Assembly (NCBI RefSeq): GCF_000701445.1
Contig: NZ_JNIX01000010.1
Location: forward strand, 1 to 64,000
Direction of reading: 5' to 3'
From: Brevundimonas bacteroides DSM 4726
Lineage (GTDB): Bacteria; Pseudomonadota; Alphaproteobacteria; Caulobacterales; Caulobacteraceae
Length of the DNA stretch: 64,000 nt
Each line of letters begins with the position of its first letter. Position 1 is the stretch's first letter. The notes under the pieces are model-generated. The model searched no databases and was not told where the DNA came from. It saw only the letters and a program-made list of their open reading frames with translations. The position numbers and the translations under genes were made by a program. Of the stretch, positions 33,556-41,587 are shown one piece after another.

Positions 33556-33843
33556 CTAGCGGCGCAGCAGGATGCCGATCAGCACGCCGACGCCCAGGGC
33601 ATAGAGCGTCGCCTTCATCGGCTGATCCTCGATCGCGGTGCGAGCGCGGGTCGCCCGGTCACGCGCCCAGTAGCGGCCGGTCTCGATGTCGCTGCGCAGC
33701 GCCTGACGCAGGCCCTGCTCGCGGGCGAACGCGCGCGGCTCGCCTTCGACCAGCAGCCGGTCGCCCTCGGCATCCAGCGTGCGGGTCATGTCGCCGTCGT
33801 CGACGATGTCTTCGGCGTTCAGGGTTGGGTTCGCATCGGTCAT
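33556..33843 (-). CDS. DUF883/ElaB-like small membrane protein
   Basis: The product is 95 residues with an acidic N-terminus (MTDANPTLNAEDIVDDGD), a charged central helix and a C-terminal hydrophobic anchor (MKATLYALGVGVLIGILLRR). That tail resembles the ElaB/YqjD (DUF883) family of tail-anchored, ribosome- or stress-associated proteins. A GAGGAG Shine-Dalgarno precedes the ATG at 33843. The gene is divergent from the small proline-rich gene and convergent with the metallo-hydrolase. Confidence 0.7.
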   Translation of the reverse strand: MTDANPTLNAEDIVDDGDMTRTLDAEGDRLLVEGEPRAFAREQGLRQALRSDIETGRYWARDRATRARTAIEDQPMKATLYALGVGVLIGILLRR

Positions 33844-33938
33844 GGAAAGCTCCTCGGGTGGGGCGTGGGTCCTGCCCGATTGAACCCGACGCCCCGCGGG
33901 CGGTTCCGAAGGGATCACCGTTCTCACACGAGGCTCCC

Positions 33939-34094
33939 ATGACCGACCCTATCCAGCCCACGCCGCAACCGGAAATCCCGCCGCTGAACCCCGTCCCACC
34001 CCAGCCCGAGATCGATCCGGCGGGCACCCCCGACGAAGTCCCGCCCCAGCCCGGTGAAAACGACGGTGAGGTCAGCGTTCCCGGCGTCCAGTAA
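33939..34094 (+). CDS. Small proline-rich acidic protein
   Basis: The product is 51 residues, nearly one-third proline with many Glu and Asp (MTDPIQPTPQPEIPPLNPVP then PQPGENDGEVSVPGVQ), and has no hydrophobic segment. It is likely disordered. A GAGGCTCCC purine patch precedes the ATG. I recognise no family. Its position between two small stress-type genes suggests a stress or envelope role, but that is weak. Confidence 0.5.
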   Translation: MTDPIQPTPQPEIPPLNPVPPQPEIDPAGTPDEVPPQPGENDGEVSVPGVQ

Positions 34095-34203
34095 GGCTAT
34101 GGTTGATTGGCAGCCTGTTGAAAACGCAGGCCTCCGGAACCTTGGCGGGGCGGCGGGGTTTGACATCCAACCGCCAGCACCAGTTCAGTAAAGGGATCAT
34201 CAG

Positions 34204-34431
34204 ATGGCTGAAGGACAATCACCCCGTCCCTCCGGAGTCTCCAAGCGCGGCTTCGCCTCCATGGACCCCGCTCGCCAGCGCGAGATCGCCCGCAAGGGCG
34301 GCGCCAGCGTCCCCAGCGAAAAACGCAGCTTCTCCCAGGACCGCGGCCTGGCCGCCCAGGCCGGCCGCAAGGGCGGCGAAGCCTCTCACGGCACCCGCAA
34401 GCCCGGAGACGTCGCCGGCCAGGCCGAATAG
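34204..34431 (+). CDS. KGG-repeat stress-induced protein
   Basis: The product is 75 residues, basic and Gly-rich. The repeated unit is seen three times: KRGFASMDPARQREIARKGG, then a SFSQDRGLAAQAGRKGG-like unit and the EASHG start of a third. This is the stress-induced acidophilic/KGG repeat found in YciG and Con-10-like proteins. Function is unknown but expression is usually stationary-phase or stress linked. A hairpin terminator follows at 34456. Confidence 0.8.
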   Translation: MAEGQSPRPSGVSKRGFASMDPARQREIARKGGASVPSEKRSFSQDRGLAAQAGRKGGEASHGTRKPGDVAGQAE

Positions 34432-34455
34432 ACCGCGATAAGGTTGGAAGCAAAA

Positions 34456-34487
34456 GGCGGTCGGCGAAAGCGTCGACCGCCCTTTTT
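34456..34487. terminator. Bidirectional terminator between KGG gene and egtBD
   Basis: An 8-bp stem pairs GGCGGTCG (34456-34463) with CGACCGCC (34474-34481). An A-run precedes it (34452-34455) and a T-run follows it (34483-34487), so it can end transcripts from both strands. The convergent egtBD gene ends 20 bases away. Confidence 0.85.
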
Positions 34488-34506
34488 CGTGCCTGTCCGC
34501 CTGAAC

Positions 34507-36663
34507 TTAGGCGAGGATCGCCAGCGCCACCGACGGGGCGGGTCCCGCCCTGAACTCGCCGATCCGCCAGCCCGCCGCCTCGGCCATCGCCGCCACGGAG
34601 CCTTGGGTGAACTTGCGCGAGCTCTCGGTATGGATCGTCTCGCCCACTGCGAAGTCGAAGGTCTCGCCCCCGATCCGCACGGTCATGTCGCGTTCGGCGC
34701 GCAGGTGCATCTCGATGCGTGAGGCCTCGGCGTTCCAGCGCGCCTCATGGGCGAAGGCATCCAGGTCGAAATCCGCTCCAAGCTCACGGTTGGCCCGGAC
34801 CAGCAGGTTCTTGTTGAACGCCGCCGTCACGCCCTCGGCGTCATCATAGGCGGCCACCAACGTGGCTTCTTCCTTCACCAGATCGATGCCGAGGATGAAC
34901 AGGGCGTTCGACCCCAACCGCTCGCGCGCGTTGGCCAGGAAGGCGACCGCCTGATCCGGCTCCAGATTGCCGATGGTCGAGCCGGGGAAGAAGCCGATCC
35001 GGCGACCGCGACCCAGCTCGGGCAGGGGCGCCAGGTTCAGGAAATCCCCCACCATCGGCGCGACCTGTAGGGTCGGATAGGCCTCGGCGATCGAGGCGGC
35101 GGCGGCGTTCAGCGCGTCGGGGCTGATGTCGATGGGGATATAGGCGCCCAGCGTCGGCGCGGCGTCCAGCAGGATGCGCGTCTTCTCGCTGGCCCCCGAC
35201 CCGAACTCGACCAGCACCGCGTCGTCGCCGAAGCGGGCGGTCAGATCTCCTGCCAGCTCGCGCAGCAGCGCCGCCTCCTGCCGGGTCGGATAGTATTCCG
35301 GCAGCCGGGTGATGTCCTCGAACAGCTCCGACCCCGCCGAGTCATAGAACCACTTGGGCGACACCGCCTTCTGCGGGCGCGACAGGCCCGCGATCAGCTC
35401 GGCGCGGAAGCGGGCGGTCTCGACGGATTCGATACGCGGTTTCGACATGGCGGGAGCGTCGGAGGCGAGGCGGAGGCCGAGGAACGCCCAACGCTGGTGC
35501 GGATAGAAGAAGTTGCGATAGGTCCGGCGCGCGTGACCAGAAGGCGTGGCGAACGACCCGCCGCGCATGACCCTCTGACTGGCCATGAACTTGCCGTTGT
35601 ACTCCGACGCCGTCCCTTCAGTCGGCTTGAAGCCGGGATAGGGCGCATAGGCCGACGAGGTATGCTGCCACACCTCGTTGAACAGGTTGGAGAAGACGGC
35701 CGGCGCGGTGGCGACCGCGCTCTCCCACTCGGCCTCGGTCGGCAGGCGCTTGCCGGCCCAGGCGGCGAAGGCCTCGGCCTCCCAGGCGCTGATGTGGCGA
35801 ACCGGGGCATCCGGATCGACGGGGACGCGGCCCGTCAGGCTCATGGTCGTCCAGCCGTCTTCGTCCTCGCGCCAATGGAGCGGCGCGGTCCAGCCCTCGG
35901 CCTTCACCGTCGCCCAGCCGTCGGCCAGCCATAGCTCGGGCCGCCGATAGCCGCCGTCGGCGATGAATTCGATCCACTGGCCGTTGGTGACCAGGTCGTG
36001 GTCGAGGTGGAAGGGCTCCAGCCAGACCTTGTGGCGCCGCCCCTCGTTGTCGAAGGCGAAGCCGTCTGCGCCGTAACCGATCTCGACCAAACCGCCCTCG
36101 AAGCGGGTCGCCCCTCCCCTCGCCGGCTGGCGCGGCCCGGCCGGACGCGGCTCCTCGGCATAGGCGGCGGGGTCCAGCGGCGAGCGGGCCATCAGCGCCA
36201 GCAGATCCATCAGGAACAGCTCCTGATGCTGCTGGTCGTGATGCAGGCCGAGCACGAACAGGTAGCGCTCCAAATCGGAGCCGAACCCCTGCCCGATCCG
36301 CGCTTCCATGCGCCGGTCGATCTCGGCGCGATAGGCTAGGACCTCTTCCAGCGACGGCCGCGTCATCAGCCCCCGCTCATGCCGCTCCACCCGCTGGCCC
36401 AGGCTCTCATAGTAGGAGTTGAACAGGGTCTGCAGGCGCGGATCGACCGACTGATAGCCGTCCTCGGCCGCCAGGATCATCGCCTCGAAAAACCAGCTCG
36501 TATGCGCCAGATGCCACTTGCCCGGGCTGGCGTCCGGCATGGCCTGGGCGGCGAGGTCCTCGGCCGACAGCCCGGCCGCGAGCGCGGGCATGGCGGCGCG
36601 CACCGCCCGATAGCGGGCCAGAAGGTCGGCGTCAGCCGCCGGGGTTCGCGCGGTCGCGTTCAT
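34507..36663 (-). CDS. EgtB-EgtD fusion, ergothioneine biosynthesis
   Basis: This single 718-residue frame carries two ergothioneine enzymes. Residues 1-405 are EgtB-like: a DinB-type helical domain with iron ligands His51, His142 and His146 (GKWHLAH, LHHDQQHQE), then a sulfatase-modifying-factor fold ending RRTYRNFFYPHQRWAFLGLRL. This part makes the C-S bond to hercynine. Residues 406-718 are EgtD, the SAM histidine N-trimethyltransferase, starting MSKPRIESVETARFRAEL with SAM motif VLVEFGSGASEKT. No stop lies between them, and no Shine-Dalgarno precedes the internal ATG at 35448, so a fused protein is likely. The order is opposite to fungal Egt1. Confidence 0.88.
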   Translation of the reverse strand: MNATARTPAADADLLARYRAVRAAMPALAAGLSAEDLAAQAMPDASPGKWHLAHTSWFFEAMILAAEDGYQSVDPRLQTLFNSYYESLGQRVERHERGLMTRPSLEEVLAYRAEIDRRMEARIGQGFGSDLERYLFVLGLHHDQQHQELFLMDLLALMARSPLDPAAYAEEPRPAGPRQPARGGATRFEGGLVEIGYGADGFAFDNEGRRHKVWLEPFHLDHDLVTNGQWIEFIADGGYRRPELWLADGWATVKAEGWTAPLHWREDEDGWTTMSLTGRVPVDPDAPVRHISAWEAEAFAAWAGKRLPTEAEWESAVATAPAVFSNLFNEVWQHTSSAYAPYPGFKPTEGTASEYNGKFMASQRVMRGGSFATPSGHARRTYRNFFYPHQRWAFLGLRLASDAPAMSKPRIESVETARFRAELIAGLSRPQKAVSPKWFYDSAGSELFEDITRLPEYYPTRQEAALLRELAGDLTARFGDDAVLVEFGSGASEKTRILLDAAPTLGAYIPIDISPDALNAAAASIAEAYPTLQVAPMVGDFLNLAPLPELGRGRRIGFFPGSTIGNLEPDQAVAFLANARERLGSNALFILGIDLVKEEATLVAAYDDAEGVTAAFNKNLLVRANRELGADFDLDAFAHEARWNAEASRIEMHLRAERDMTVRIGGETFDFAVGETIHTESSRKFTQGSVAAMAEAAGWRIGEFRAGPAPSVALAILA

Positions 36664-36789
36664 GGTCGGCGGCTCCGTGAAGACGTCCAGCTTGGCTGCG
36701 AGCCGGACTACGCTAACACGCCGGTCAAGGTTTCGTTGCCCGGATGCGACCTTCGCGCGCGACTGCTGACACGCCCTGGCAGCAGCCGG

Positions 36790-38004
36790 TCAGCGGACCG
36801 GCTTGCCGCCGTGATTTGCGTATTCCAGCCGCGCGATGGTGCGATTGTGGACCTCGTCGGGGCCGTCGGCGATGCGTAGCGTCCGCACCGTGGCGTAAAG
36901 CTCGGCCAGCGGCGTGTCGCCCGAAACGCCCGCCCCGCCAAACGCCTGGATGGCGTCGTCGATGACCTTCAGCGCCATGCGCGGCGCCGCCACCTTGATC
37001 TGGGCGATCTCGGACTTGGCGTTCTTGGCCCCGGCCTGATCGATCATCCAGGCGGCCTTCAGCACCATCAGGCGGCACATCTCGATGTTGGTGCGCGCCT
37101 CCGCGACCCGCTGCTCCCACACCGAGTGCTCGGCGATCTGCTTCCTGAACGCCGTCCGGCTCAGCAGCCTCTGGCACATCAGCTCCAGAGCCCGCTCGGC
37201 GCACCCGATCACGCGCATGCAGTGGTGGATGCGGCCGGGCCCCAGCCGCCCTTGCGCGATCTCGAAGCCCTGCCCCTCGCCGGCGATCAGGTTCTCGACC
37301 GGGACACGGACGTTCTCCAACACCACCTCGGCATGGCCGATCGGCTTCTCGTCATAGCCGAAGACGCTGAGCATCCGCTCGACGCGGAAGCCGGGCGTGT
37401 CGACAGGCACGATGATCTGGGACTGCTGGGCGTGAGCGGCCGCGCCGGTGTCGGTCTTGCCCATGACGATGGTCACGGCGACGTTCGGGTGCGCCATGTT
37501 CGTCGACCACCACTTGCGCCCGTTGATGACGTAGTGATCGCCGTCGCGCTCGATGCGGGTCTGGATGTTGGTGGCGTCGGACGAAGCCACCTCGGGCTCG
37601 GTCATCAGGAAGGCCGAGCGGATCTCGCCGGCCATCAGGCGCTTCAGCCAGCGTTCCTGCTGCTCGGCGTCCCCGTACATATGGAGCACTTCCATATTGC
37701 CGGTGTCTGGCGCGTTGCAGTTGAACACCTCGGGCGTCCAGAGCCCCGCCTTGCCCATGGCCTCGGCCAGAGGCGCATATTCCAGGTTCGTCAGGCCCGC
37801 GCCGTGCTCGCCCGGCAGGAACATGTTCCACAGCCCCGCTTCGCGCGCCTCTGCCTTCATCGCCTCCATGGTCGGGGGCTGGCGGTTCGGATCGGCGTGG
37901 ACCTCGGCGTGATAGTCCGCCGCGCGCGGCAGGACCTTGTCCTCGAGGAACCTCGTCACCCGCTCCTGCCAGTGCAGGCCACGATCGGAGTGCTGGAAAT
38001 GCAT
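36790..38004 (-). CDS. Acyl-CoA dehydrogenase
   Basis: This is a flavin enzyme of fatty acid or branched acyl-CoA oxidation. The 404 residues follow the ACAD fold: an N-terminal helical domain, the FAD-binding strand FLMTEPEVASSDATNIQTRI and INGRKWWSTNMAHP (about 145-185), and a C-terminal helical domain with QAFGGAGVSGDTPLAELYATVRTLRI. The type resembles the ACAD10/11-like group, whose substrates are unclear. It probably forms an operon with the upstream SCP2 gene, though a long hairpin lies between them. Confidence 0.9.
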   Translation of the reverse strand: MHFQHSDRGLHWQERVTRFLEDKVLPRAADYHAEVHADPNRQPPTMEAMKAEAREAGLWNMFLPGEHGAGLTNLEYAPLAEAMGKAGLWTPEVFNCNAPDTGNMEVLHMYGDAEQQERWLKRLMAGEIRSAFLMTEPEVASSDATNIQTRIERDGDHYVINGRKWWSTNMAHPNVAVTIVMGKTDTGAAAHAQQSQIIVPVDTPGFRVERMLSVFGYDEKPIGHAEVVLENVRVPVENLIAGEGQGFEIAQGRLGPGRIHHCMRVIGCAERALELMCQRLLSRTAFRKQIAEHSVWEQRVAEARTNIEMCRLMVLKAAWMIDQAGAKNAKSEIAQIKVAAPRMALKVIDDAIQAFGGAGVSGDTPLAELYATVRTLRIADGPDEVHNRTIARLEYANHGGKPVR

Positions 38005-38033
38005 GAGGTCGATCCTTGGGTCTGAAAGCAGAA

Positions 38034-38063
38034 CGGCGCGAGGTCGAACCCGACCTCGCGCCG
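38034..38063 (-). terminator. Long hairpin between SCP2 and acyl-CoA dehydrogenase genes
   Basis: A perfect 13-bp stem pairs 38034-38046 with 38051-38063 around a 4-base loop. On the minus strand it is followed by a weak T-rich stretch. It lies 26 bases after the SCP2 stop and may be a terminator or an RNA stabiliser. Confidence 0.6.
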
Positions 38064-38088
38064 CTTGATGTCTTGGCTCAGCTCAAGC

Positions 38089-38394
38089 TCAGCGCTTCAG
38101 CAGCGGCGCCAGCTTCTGGGCGATCATCATGTCGCCGGCGATCTTCAGCTTGCCCTGCATGAAGGCCATCATCGGGTCGAGCTTGCCCTCGGACAGGGCC
38201 ATGAAGTCATCCCAGTTCATCGACACCGTGGCGTCGGCGGGCTTGTCCTCGTTGGTGACGGTGTTCGGCACCGAGGCGCCATCAATGTAGATCTTTCCGG
38301 CGTCTCCGAGGTCGAGCTTCACGGTCTTGCCCAGACCGGAGTTGTCGCCGACGGCGCCGCGGATGTGTTCGGTGACCTGGTTCAGATCGGCCAT
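38089..38394 (-). CDS. SCP2 sterol-binding domain protein
   Basis: The product is 101 residues of a single SCP2 lipid-binding domain. The start MADLNQVTEHIRGAVGDN has a GGGAGAG Shine-Dalgarno in front, and the family strand-helix motif is ATVSMNWDDFMALSEGKLDPMMAFMQGKLKI-like near the C-terminus (visible as WDDFMALSEGKLDP and MAFMQGKLKIAGD). It likely binds or carries acyl-lipids, which fits the neighbouring acyl-CoA dehydrogenase. The frame extends upstream through the tRNA and that part is rejected. Confidence 0.88.
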   Translation of the reverse strand: MADLNQVTEHIRGAVGDNSGLGKTVKLDLGDAGKIYIDGASVPNTVTNEDKPADATVSMNWDDFMALSEGKLDPMMAFMQGKLKIAGDMMIAQKLAPLLKR

Positions 38395-38525
38395 GTCGCT
38401 CTCCCTGCAAGCGGTGGAGGCGAAGGGGTAGCCCTCCCCGCCAACTCCCACAAGATCACGTCGGGGAAAGTTGGCGCTTGCCCGATTGCGCCGCCGCGCG
38501 GCCTCCGCTATCGACGCCTCCTGCC

Positions 38526-38617
38526 GGAGACGTGGCCGAGTGGCTGAAGGCAACGGTTTGCTAAATCGTCGTACCGGGTAACCGGTACCGAGGGTTCGAA
38601 TCCCTCCGTCTCCGCCA
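38526..38617 (+). tRNA. tRNA-Ser (anticodon GCU)
   Basis: The gene is 92 bases including an encoded CCA. The acceptor stem pairs GGAGACG (38526-38532) with CGTCTCC (38607-38613), discriminator G. The anticodon stem ACGGT/ATCGT encloses the loop TTGCTAA with anticodon GCT. A long variable arm (GTACCGGGTAACCGGTAC) is typical of tRNA-Ser, and the T-loop GGTTCGAATCC is present. Accessory genes start just after its 3' end, so it may be the integration site of the element. Confidence 0.96.
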
Positions 38618-38746
38618 GAACTACTGAAAACATTGAGCTTTTGTTGGGTTTTGGCTTTTACCCACCATCGCACCCTCCAAAAAATCTGCGCTTGAGTGCG
38701 GTCCCCAGCGCGTTTCACAGCGTTCCTCTGCGCGAGGCTCGCCTTG

Positions 38747-39991
38747 CTAGAGTGACGCATCGAGATCTCGACCCCGAGTCACGATCGCGCCGAGTCCCCT
38801 GGACGTTCGCGAAACCTCGACCTCTTCCCCGACCCGCGGTGTCGCAGCGCCGAGCGCGAGGCGCGCGTAATGTTCGGTCCCTGCCGCGTCCCGAACGAAG
38901 ACGTAAGGAGACGCCCCCATCTCGTCGTGGTGGCCCGAGGACGCCACCCATCCTCGAACCCGTCCCTGTCCCAGCGCCTGCACCTCGCGCGCCCCGGCCA
39001 GTCGTCGCGCCGAGAAACTGCGGATGAGATCCCGATCGATCTGCAGCCGGCGCAGCCGCCTCTCCAGATCCGGCGCGAGCCGAAACTGGCGGCCGCACCG
39101 CGTGGCCAGTCCGAGCGCCTCAAGGTAAACTAGGCGCCCGCGCTGAAGCGCGCCCCAGGCGTCGCTGCGGCCCTGAGCGTCGTCGACCCGGAAGTCCTGA
39201 TCGGCGGCATGGAGCAGGCGCCGGTCGAAACCCGTGAACCGGCCCGCTTGGGTCTCACGCCAGATCCTGCGCTCGGCGTCGGTCCTAGACAGGTCGCCCA
39301 GGCGTTCCTGCGCCAGTTCCTGGGCCCGCGCCCGAAAGCCGTAGGCGACATAGTCCCTCGGAATGACCAGGTCCCGAGCGTCACTGCGCCGCCCGCGGAT
39401 CAGCACATGGGCATGGGGCTGATGGGTGTCGAAATGACAGACCGCGATCCAAGCGAGGGCAGGCTCCTCGAGGTCGTCGGCGACACGTCGCATCAGCTCC
39501 CGGGTATAGCCGCGCAGATCCGAGAGACGGTCGCCGTGTTCGGGCGACACGATGAAACGGAAATGATGCCGATCCGAACGCCAGGCGGTGGCGATCCCCC
39601 CGGGAGACGCCAGATCGCCCTCGCGGTCGAAGACCACCGGCGTGGCACCCTCGAGCCCTGCGCCAGGTCGACCGAGGTAGGCAAGATGTCGCCCGAGCGC
39701 GGCCGTACGGTCCCGGCCCCTACCCCGATGGCGACACACTAAGGCCTTCACGATCACCCTTTGGCGGACGTCCAGACGAAAGGCGCGCCCGGACCGCGCC
39801 TGTGCCCGGCGCAGGCCTCCGGATCGGTCTCCCCGCGCGAACAGCCGTGACGCCGACAGTCGCTGAAGCATCGCCGTGCGAACGGGCGCATCGCGCGCGG
39901 CAACGGACGACGGCAGCCGCGCGGTGCCCGCCTCCGGCCACTCCTTCTCGCGGTGTTCAAGCCGCGCCGCGATCGCCGCCTGGACCTGCAT
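38747..39991 (-). CDS. VirD2-type (DUF3363-like) conjugative relaxase
   Basis: A relaxase nicks oriT and leads the DNA strand during transfer. From the ATG at 39991 the product is about 414 residues. The metal-binding triad is visible in CHFDTHQPHAHVLIRG (His190, His193, His195), preceded by HHFRFIVSPEHGDRL. A candidate catalytic Tyr is at about 105 (RHLAYLGRPG). The C-terminal half is Arg-rich and matches DUF3363-type proteins in layout, but the protein is shorter than many of them. The upstream frame (to 40060) is not protein-like. It transcribes away from a spacer with a possible nic site. Confidence 0.8.
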   Translation of the reverse strand: MQVQAAIAARLEHREKEWPEAGTARLPSSVAARDAPVRTAMLQRLSASRLFARGDRSGGLRRAQARSGRAFRLDVRQRVIVKALVCRHRGRGRDRTAALGRHLAYLGRPGAGLEGATPVVFDREGDLASPGGIATAWRSDRHHFRFIVSPEHGDRLSDLRGYTRELMRRVADDLEEPALAWIAVCHFDTHQPHAHVLIRGRRSDARDLVIPRDYVAYGFRARAQELAQERLGDLSRTDAERRIWRETQAGRFTGFDRRLLHAADQDFRVDDAQGRSDAWGALQRGRLVYLEALGLATRCGRQFRLAPDLERRLRRLQIDRDLIRSFSARRLAGAREVQALGQGRVRGWVASSGHHDEMGASPYVFVRDAAGTEHYARLALGAATPRVGEEVEVSRTSRGLGAIVTRGRDLDASL

Positions 39992-40110
39992 GGGCCTATC
40001 CCTTCTCCTCTTCCGACAACATCGGACCGGCACGTCACAGCACGTCGCCACGACCGCCAAGCACTGATGATACAGGACGGAAAAGACAGGGAAAAATCAG
40101 GACCCCGTGA

Positions 40111-40137
40111 TCTCTTCTTTTATCTTGCCCTCCCTCC
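40111..40137 (+). other. Candidate oriT nic region
   Basis: The spacer 39992-40289 has no gene. At 40121-40130 it reads TATCTTGCCC, one mismatch from the RP4-family nic sequence TATCCTG^CCC of MOBP relaxases, with the cut expected after 40127. It lies 130 bases upstream of the VirD2-type relaxase gene, as expected for oriT. A small inverted repeat (GACCC..GGGTC, around 40175-40187) is nearby. This is an inference from sequence likeness. Confidence 0.45.
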
Positions 40138-40237
40138 CCCTCACAGACGCGAAACCACGACCACGGGGTTGTTTTGACCCCCTGGGTCGCTTCCTATGCC
40201 GCCCCCTGACGGTTGGATCGGCGTCCTCACACACGTG

Positions 40238-40270
40238 AAAAAAAGCCCGCCCGGCAAAAGCCGAGCGGGC
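40238..40270 (-). terminator. Terminator of the DUF2493 gene
   Basis: On the minus strand a stem pairing 40265-40270 with 40245-40250, extended by GCC/GGC around an AAAA loop, is followed by seven Ts (plus-strand A-run 40238-40244). It lies 20 bases after the stop of the gene ending at 40290. Confidence 0.9.
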
Positions 40271-40289
40271 GAGAGGCGAACGATTGGGA

Positions 40290-41225
40290 TCAGTGGGTGC
40301 GTCGGCGGATGGAAACATGGCGCCTGCCGCTCTGTTCGGCTTTCTGGCCCAGGTTTAGGGCGGGGCCGAAGCTCCTTTGAGCCACCGATCGGGCGGCATC
40401 CAGGGACAGGCTGAGCGTGAGGCAGCAGACCGGCTCCAGGGCCAAGAGGTCGTCGTTGGCCCGAAACGGAGCGGCCTTGCCGTTTGCGTTGAAGTCGGCG
40501 CGGGCCAGGACAAGCTTGACCCCTTTCTGGGCCGCCCATTTGATCGCGAGCTTTTCGGCGCCCTTGGCTCCCGTCGTCGCGAGCGCCATGTCCGGCCACT
40601 CCGCCTTGGCCCAGTTCAGGGCGTCGAAGATGCGACGCGCGTCCTCGGCGGTGTCGGCCATAGGTGCCCCTCGAAAGGCGACGACCCGGCCGCACGGATC
40701 GGCGGCATCAGACTTGCGGACGTGGATCGCCCGGATCACCGCCTTGGCCTCCAGTTGGGCCGCCGTCAGGTAAGCGCCGCGCCGGCTCCCCCGCCAGGCG
40801 GTCCAGACCTCGCCGGTTGAGACCGTGTAGGCCTCGCTCGCCGCGTCACGGATGCGTTCGGCGGCCTCCGTCGCGACGTCGGCGGCGCGGGCTCGGAGCG
40901 TGGCCTCCTGCAGCTCGGTATCGGCGGCCTCGGAGCCGTCGAAGTCTCGGTCCAGCGACCGCATGGCGTCGCGCGCTCGGTCGGCATCGCGCTCGATCCG
41001 CTGGGCCGCCGAATGGAAGGCTCCGATCAGGGCTTCGGCGAGCAAGGTCTGGAAATCCTCGAGCGCGGTGCCGGCCAGGACGTCCAGCAGCTCGCTCATG
41101 AGGGCGGATCCGAGCTGGGCGAGTGCCGCCTCGGTCGGGTGGGGCCGGGGATCTCCCAGCGAGGCGGTCAGGTCGTCAAAGGCGGAGTCGGTCTTCGAAA
41201 CCGTGGGAGTGGACAGGGTTTGCAT
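40290..41225 (-). CDS. DUF2493 domain protein
   Basis: The product is 311 residues from the ATG at 41225 with AAGGA in front. The N-terminal half is helical and charged (coiled-coil-like, about 70-135: RIERDADRARDAMRSLD). The C-terminal half is a Rossmann-like DUF2493 domain with RVVAFRGAPMADTAEDARRI, ATTGAKGAEKLAIKWAAQKGV and VLARADFNANGKAAPFRAND. DUF2493 proteins are common in alphaproteobacterial integrative elements and plasmids. A nucleotide-binding role related to the SLOG fold is likely, but the function is unknown. Confidence 0.75.
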   Translation of the reverse strand: MQTLSTPTVSKTDSAFDDLTASLGDPRPHPTEAALAQLGSALMSELLDVLAGTALEDFQTLLAEALIGAFHSAAQRIERDADRARDAMRSLDRDFDGSEAADTELQEATLRARAADVATEAAERIRDAASEAYTVSTGEVWTAWRGSRRGAYLTAAQLEAKAVIRAIHVRKSDAADPCGRVVAFRGAPMADTAEDARRIFDALNWAKAEWPDMALATTGAKGAEKLAIKWAAQKGVKLVLARADFNANGKAAPFRANDDLLALEPVCCLTLSLSLDAARSVAQRSFGPALNLGQKAEQSGRRHVSIRRRTH

Positions 41226-41401
41226 CGGTTCATCCTTGAAAAAGATATCGAGCGCCCCAAGCGCAACGACCCCGACCGCAGGCACATTGGGCCCCGGAAA
41301 GTCACCGGAGCGGCCCGCCCCTTGCGGGCTGCGCAGGGCAACGGCGCAGCCGTTGACTTTCAGGGTGATGTGACAAGATCGGAGGGCGTTGTGTGGGGGC
41401 A

Positions 41402-41427
41402 GTGCTCGCCCCGCTTGGGGCGAGCAC
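41402..41427. repeat. Perfect 11-bp inverted repeat in a gene-free spacer
   Basis: GTGCTCGCCCC (41402-41412) pairs perfectly with GGGGCGAGCAC (41417-41427) around GCTT. It lies in the 362-base spacer 41226-41587, which has no gene. The rest of that spacer is GC-rich with another weaker palindrome near 41318-41335. The repeat may be an operator, a partition or replication-type site, or a structured leader of the DUF2493 gene. Confidence 0.6.
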
Positions 41428-41529
41428 ACCGTTCGGCGCCGCTGCGCCGAGGCCGTCGAAAGGCCAGTGGCCTGTCTGGACTTCGCCGGCGGGGCCCGCC
41501 GGCGCGACCCGCCCTTTCCCGGCACCATG

Positions 41530-41556
41530 AAAAAAAGCCCGAAGCCCTCTCGGGCT
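41530..41556 (-). terminator. Terminator of the ssb gene
   Basis: On the minus strand a 7-bp stem (plus-strand AGCCCGA at 41536-41542 with TCGGGCT at 41550-41556) is followed by seven Ts (plus A-run from 41530). It lies about 30 bases after the ssb stop. Confidence 0.88.
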
Positions 41557-41587
41557 CCGGGCGAATAAAGGTCATAGCAGCCGGAGA

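Noticed and set aside
38034..38063. The 13-bp hairpin as a classical rho-independent terminator
   Set aside because: It lacks a proper T-run on the minus strand, so I list it only as a possible terminator with reduced confidence.
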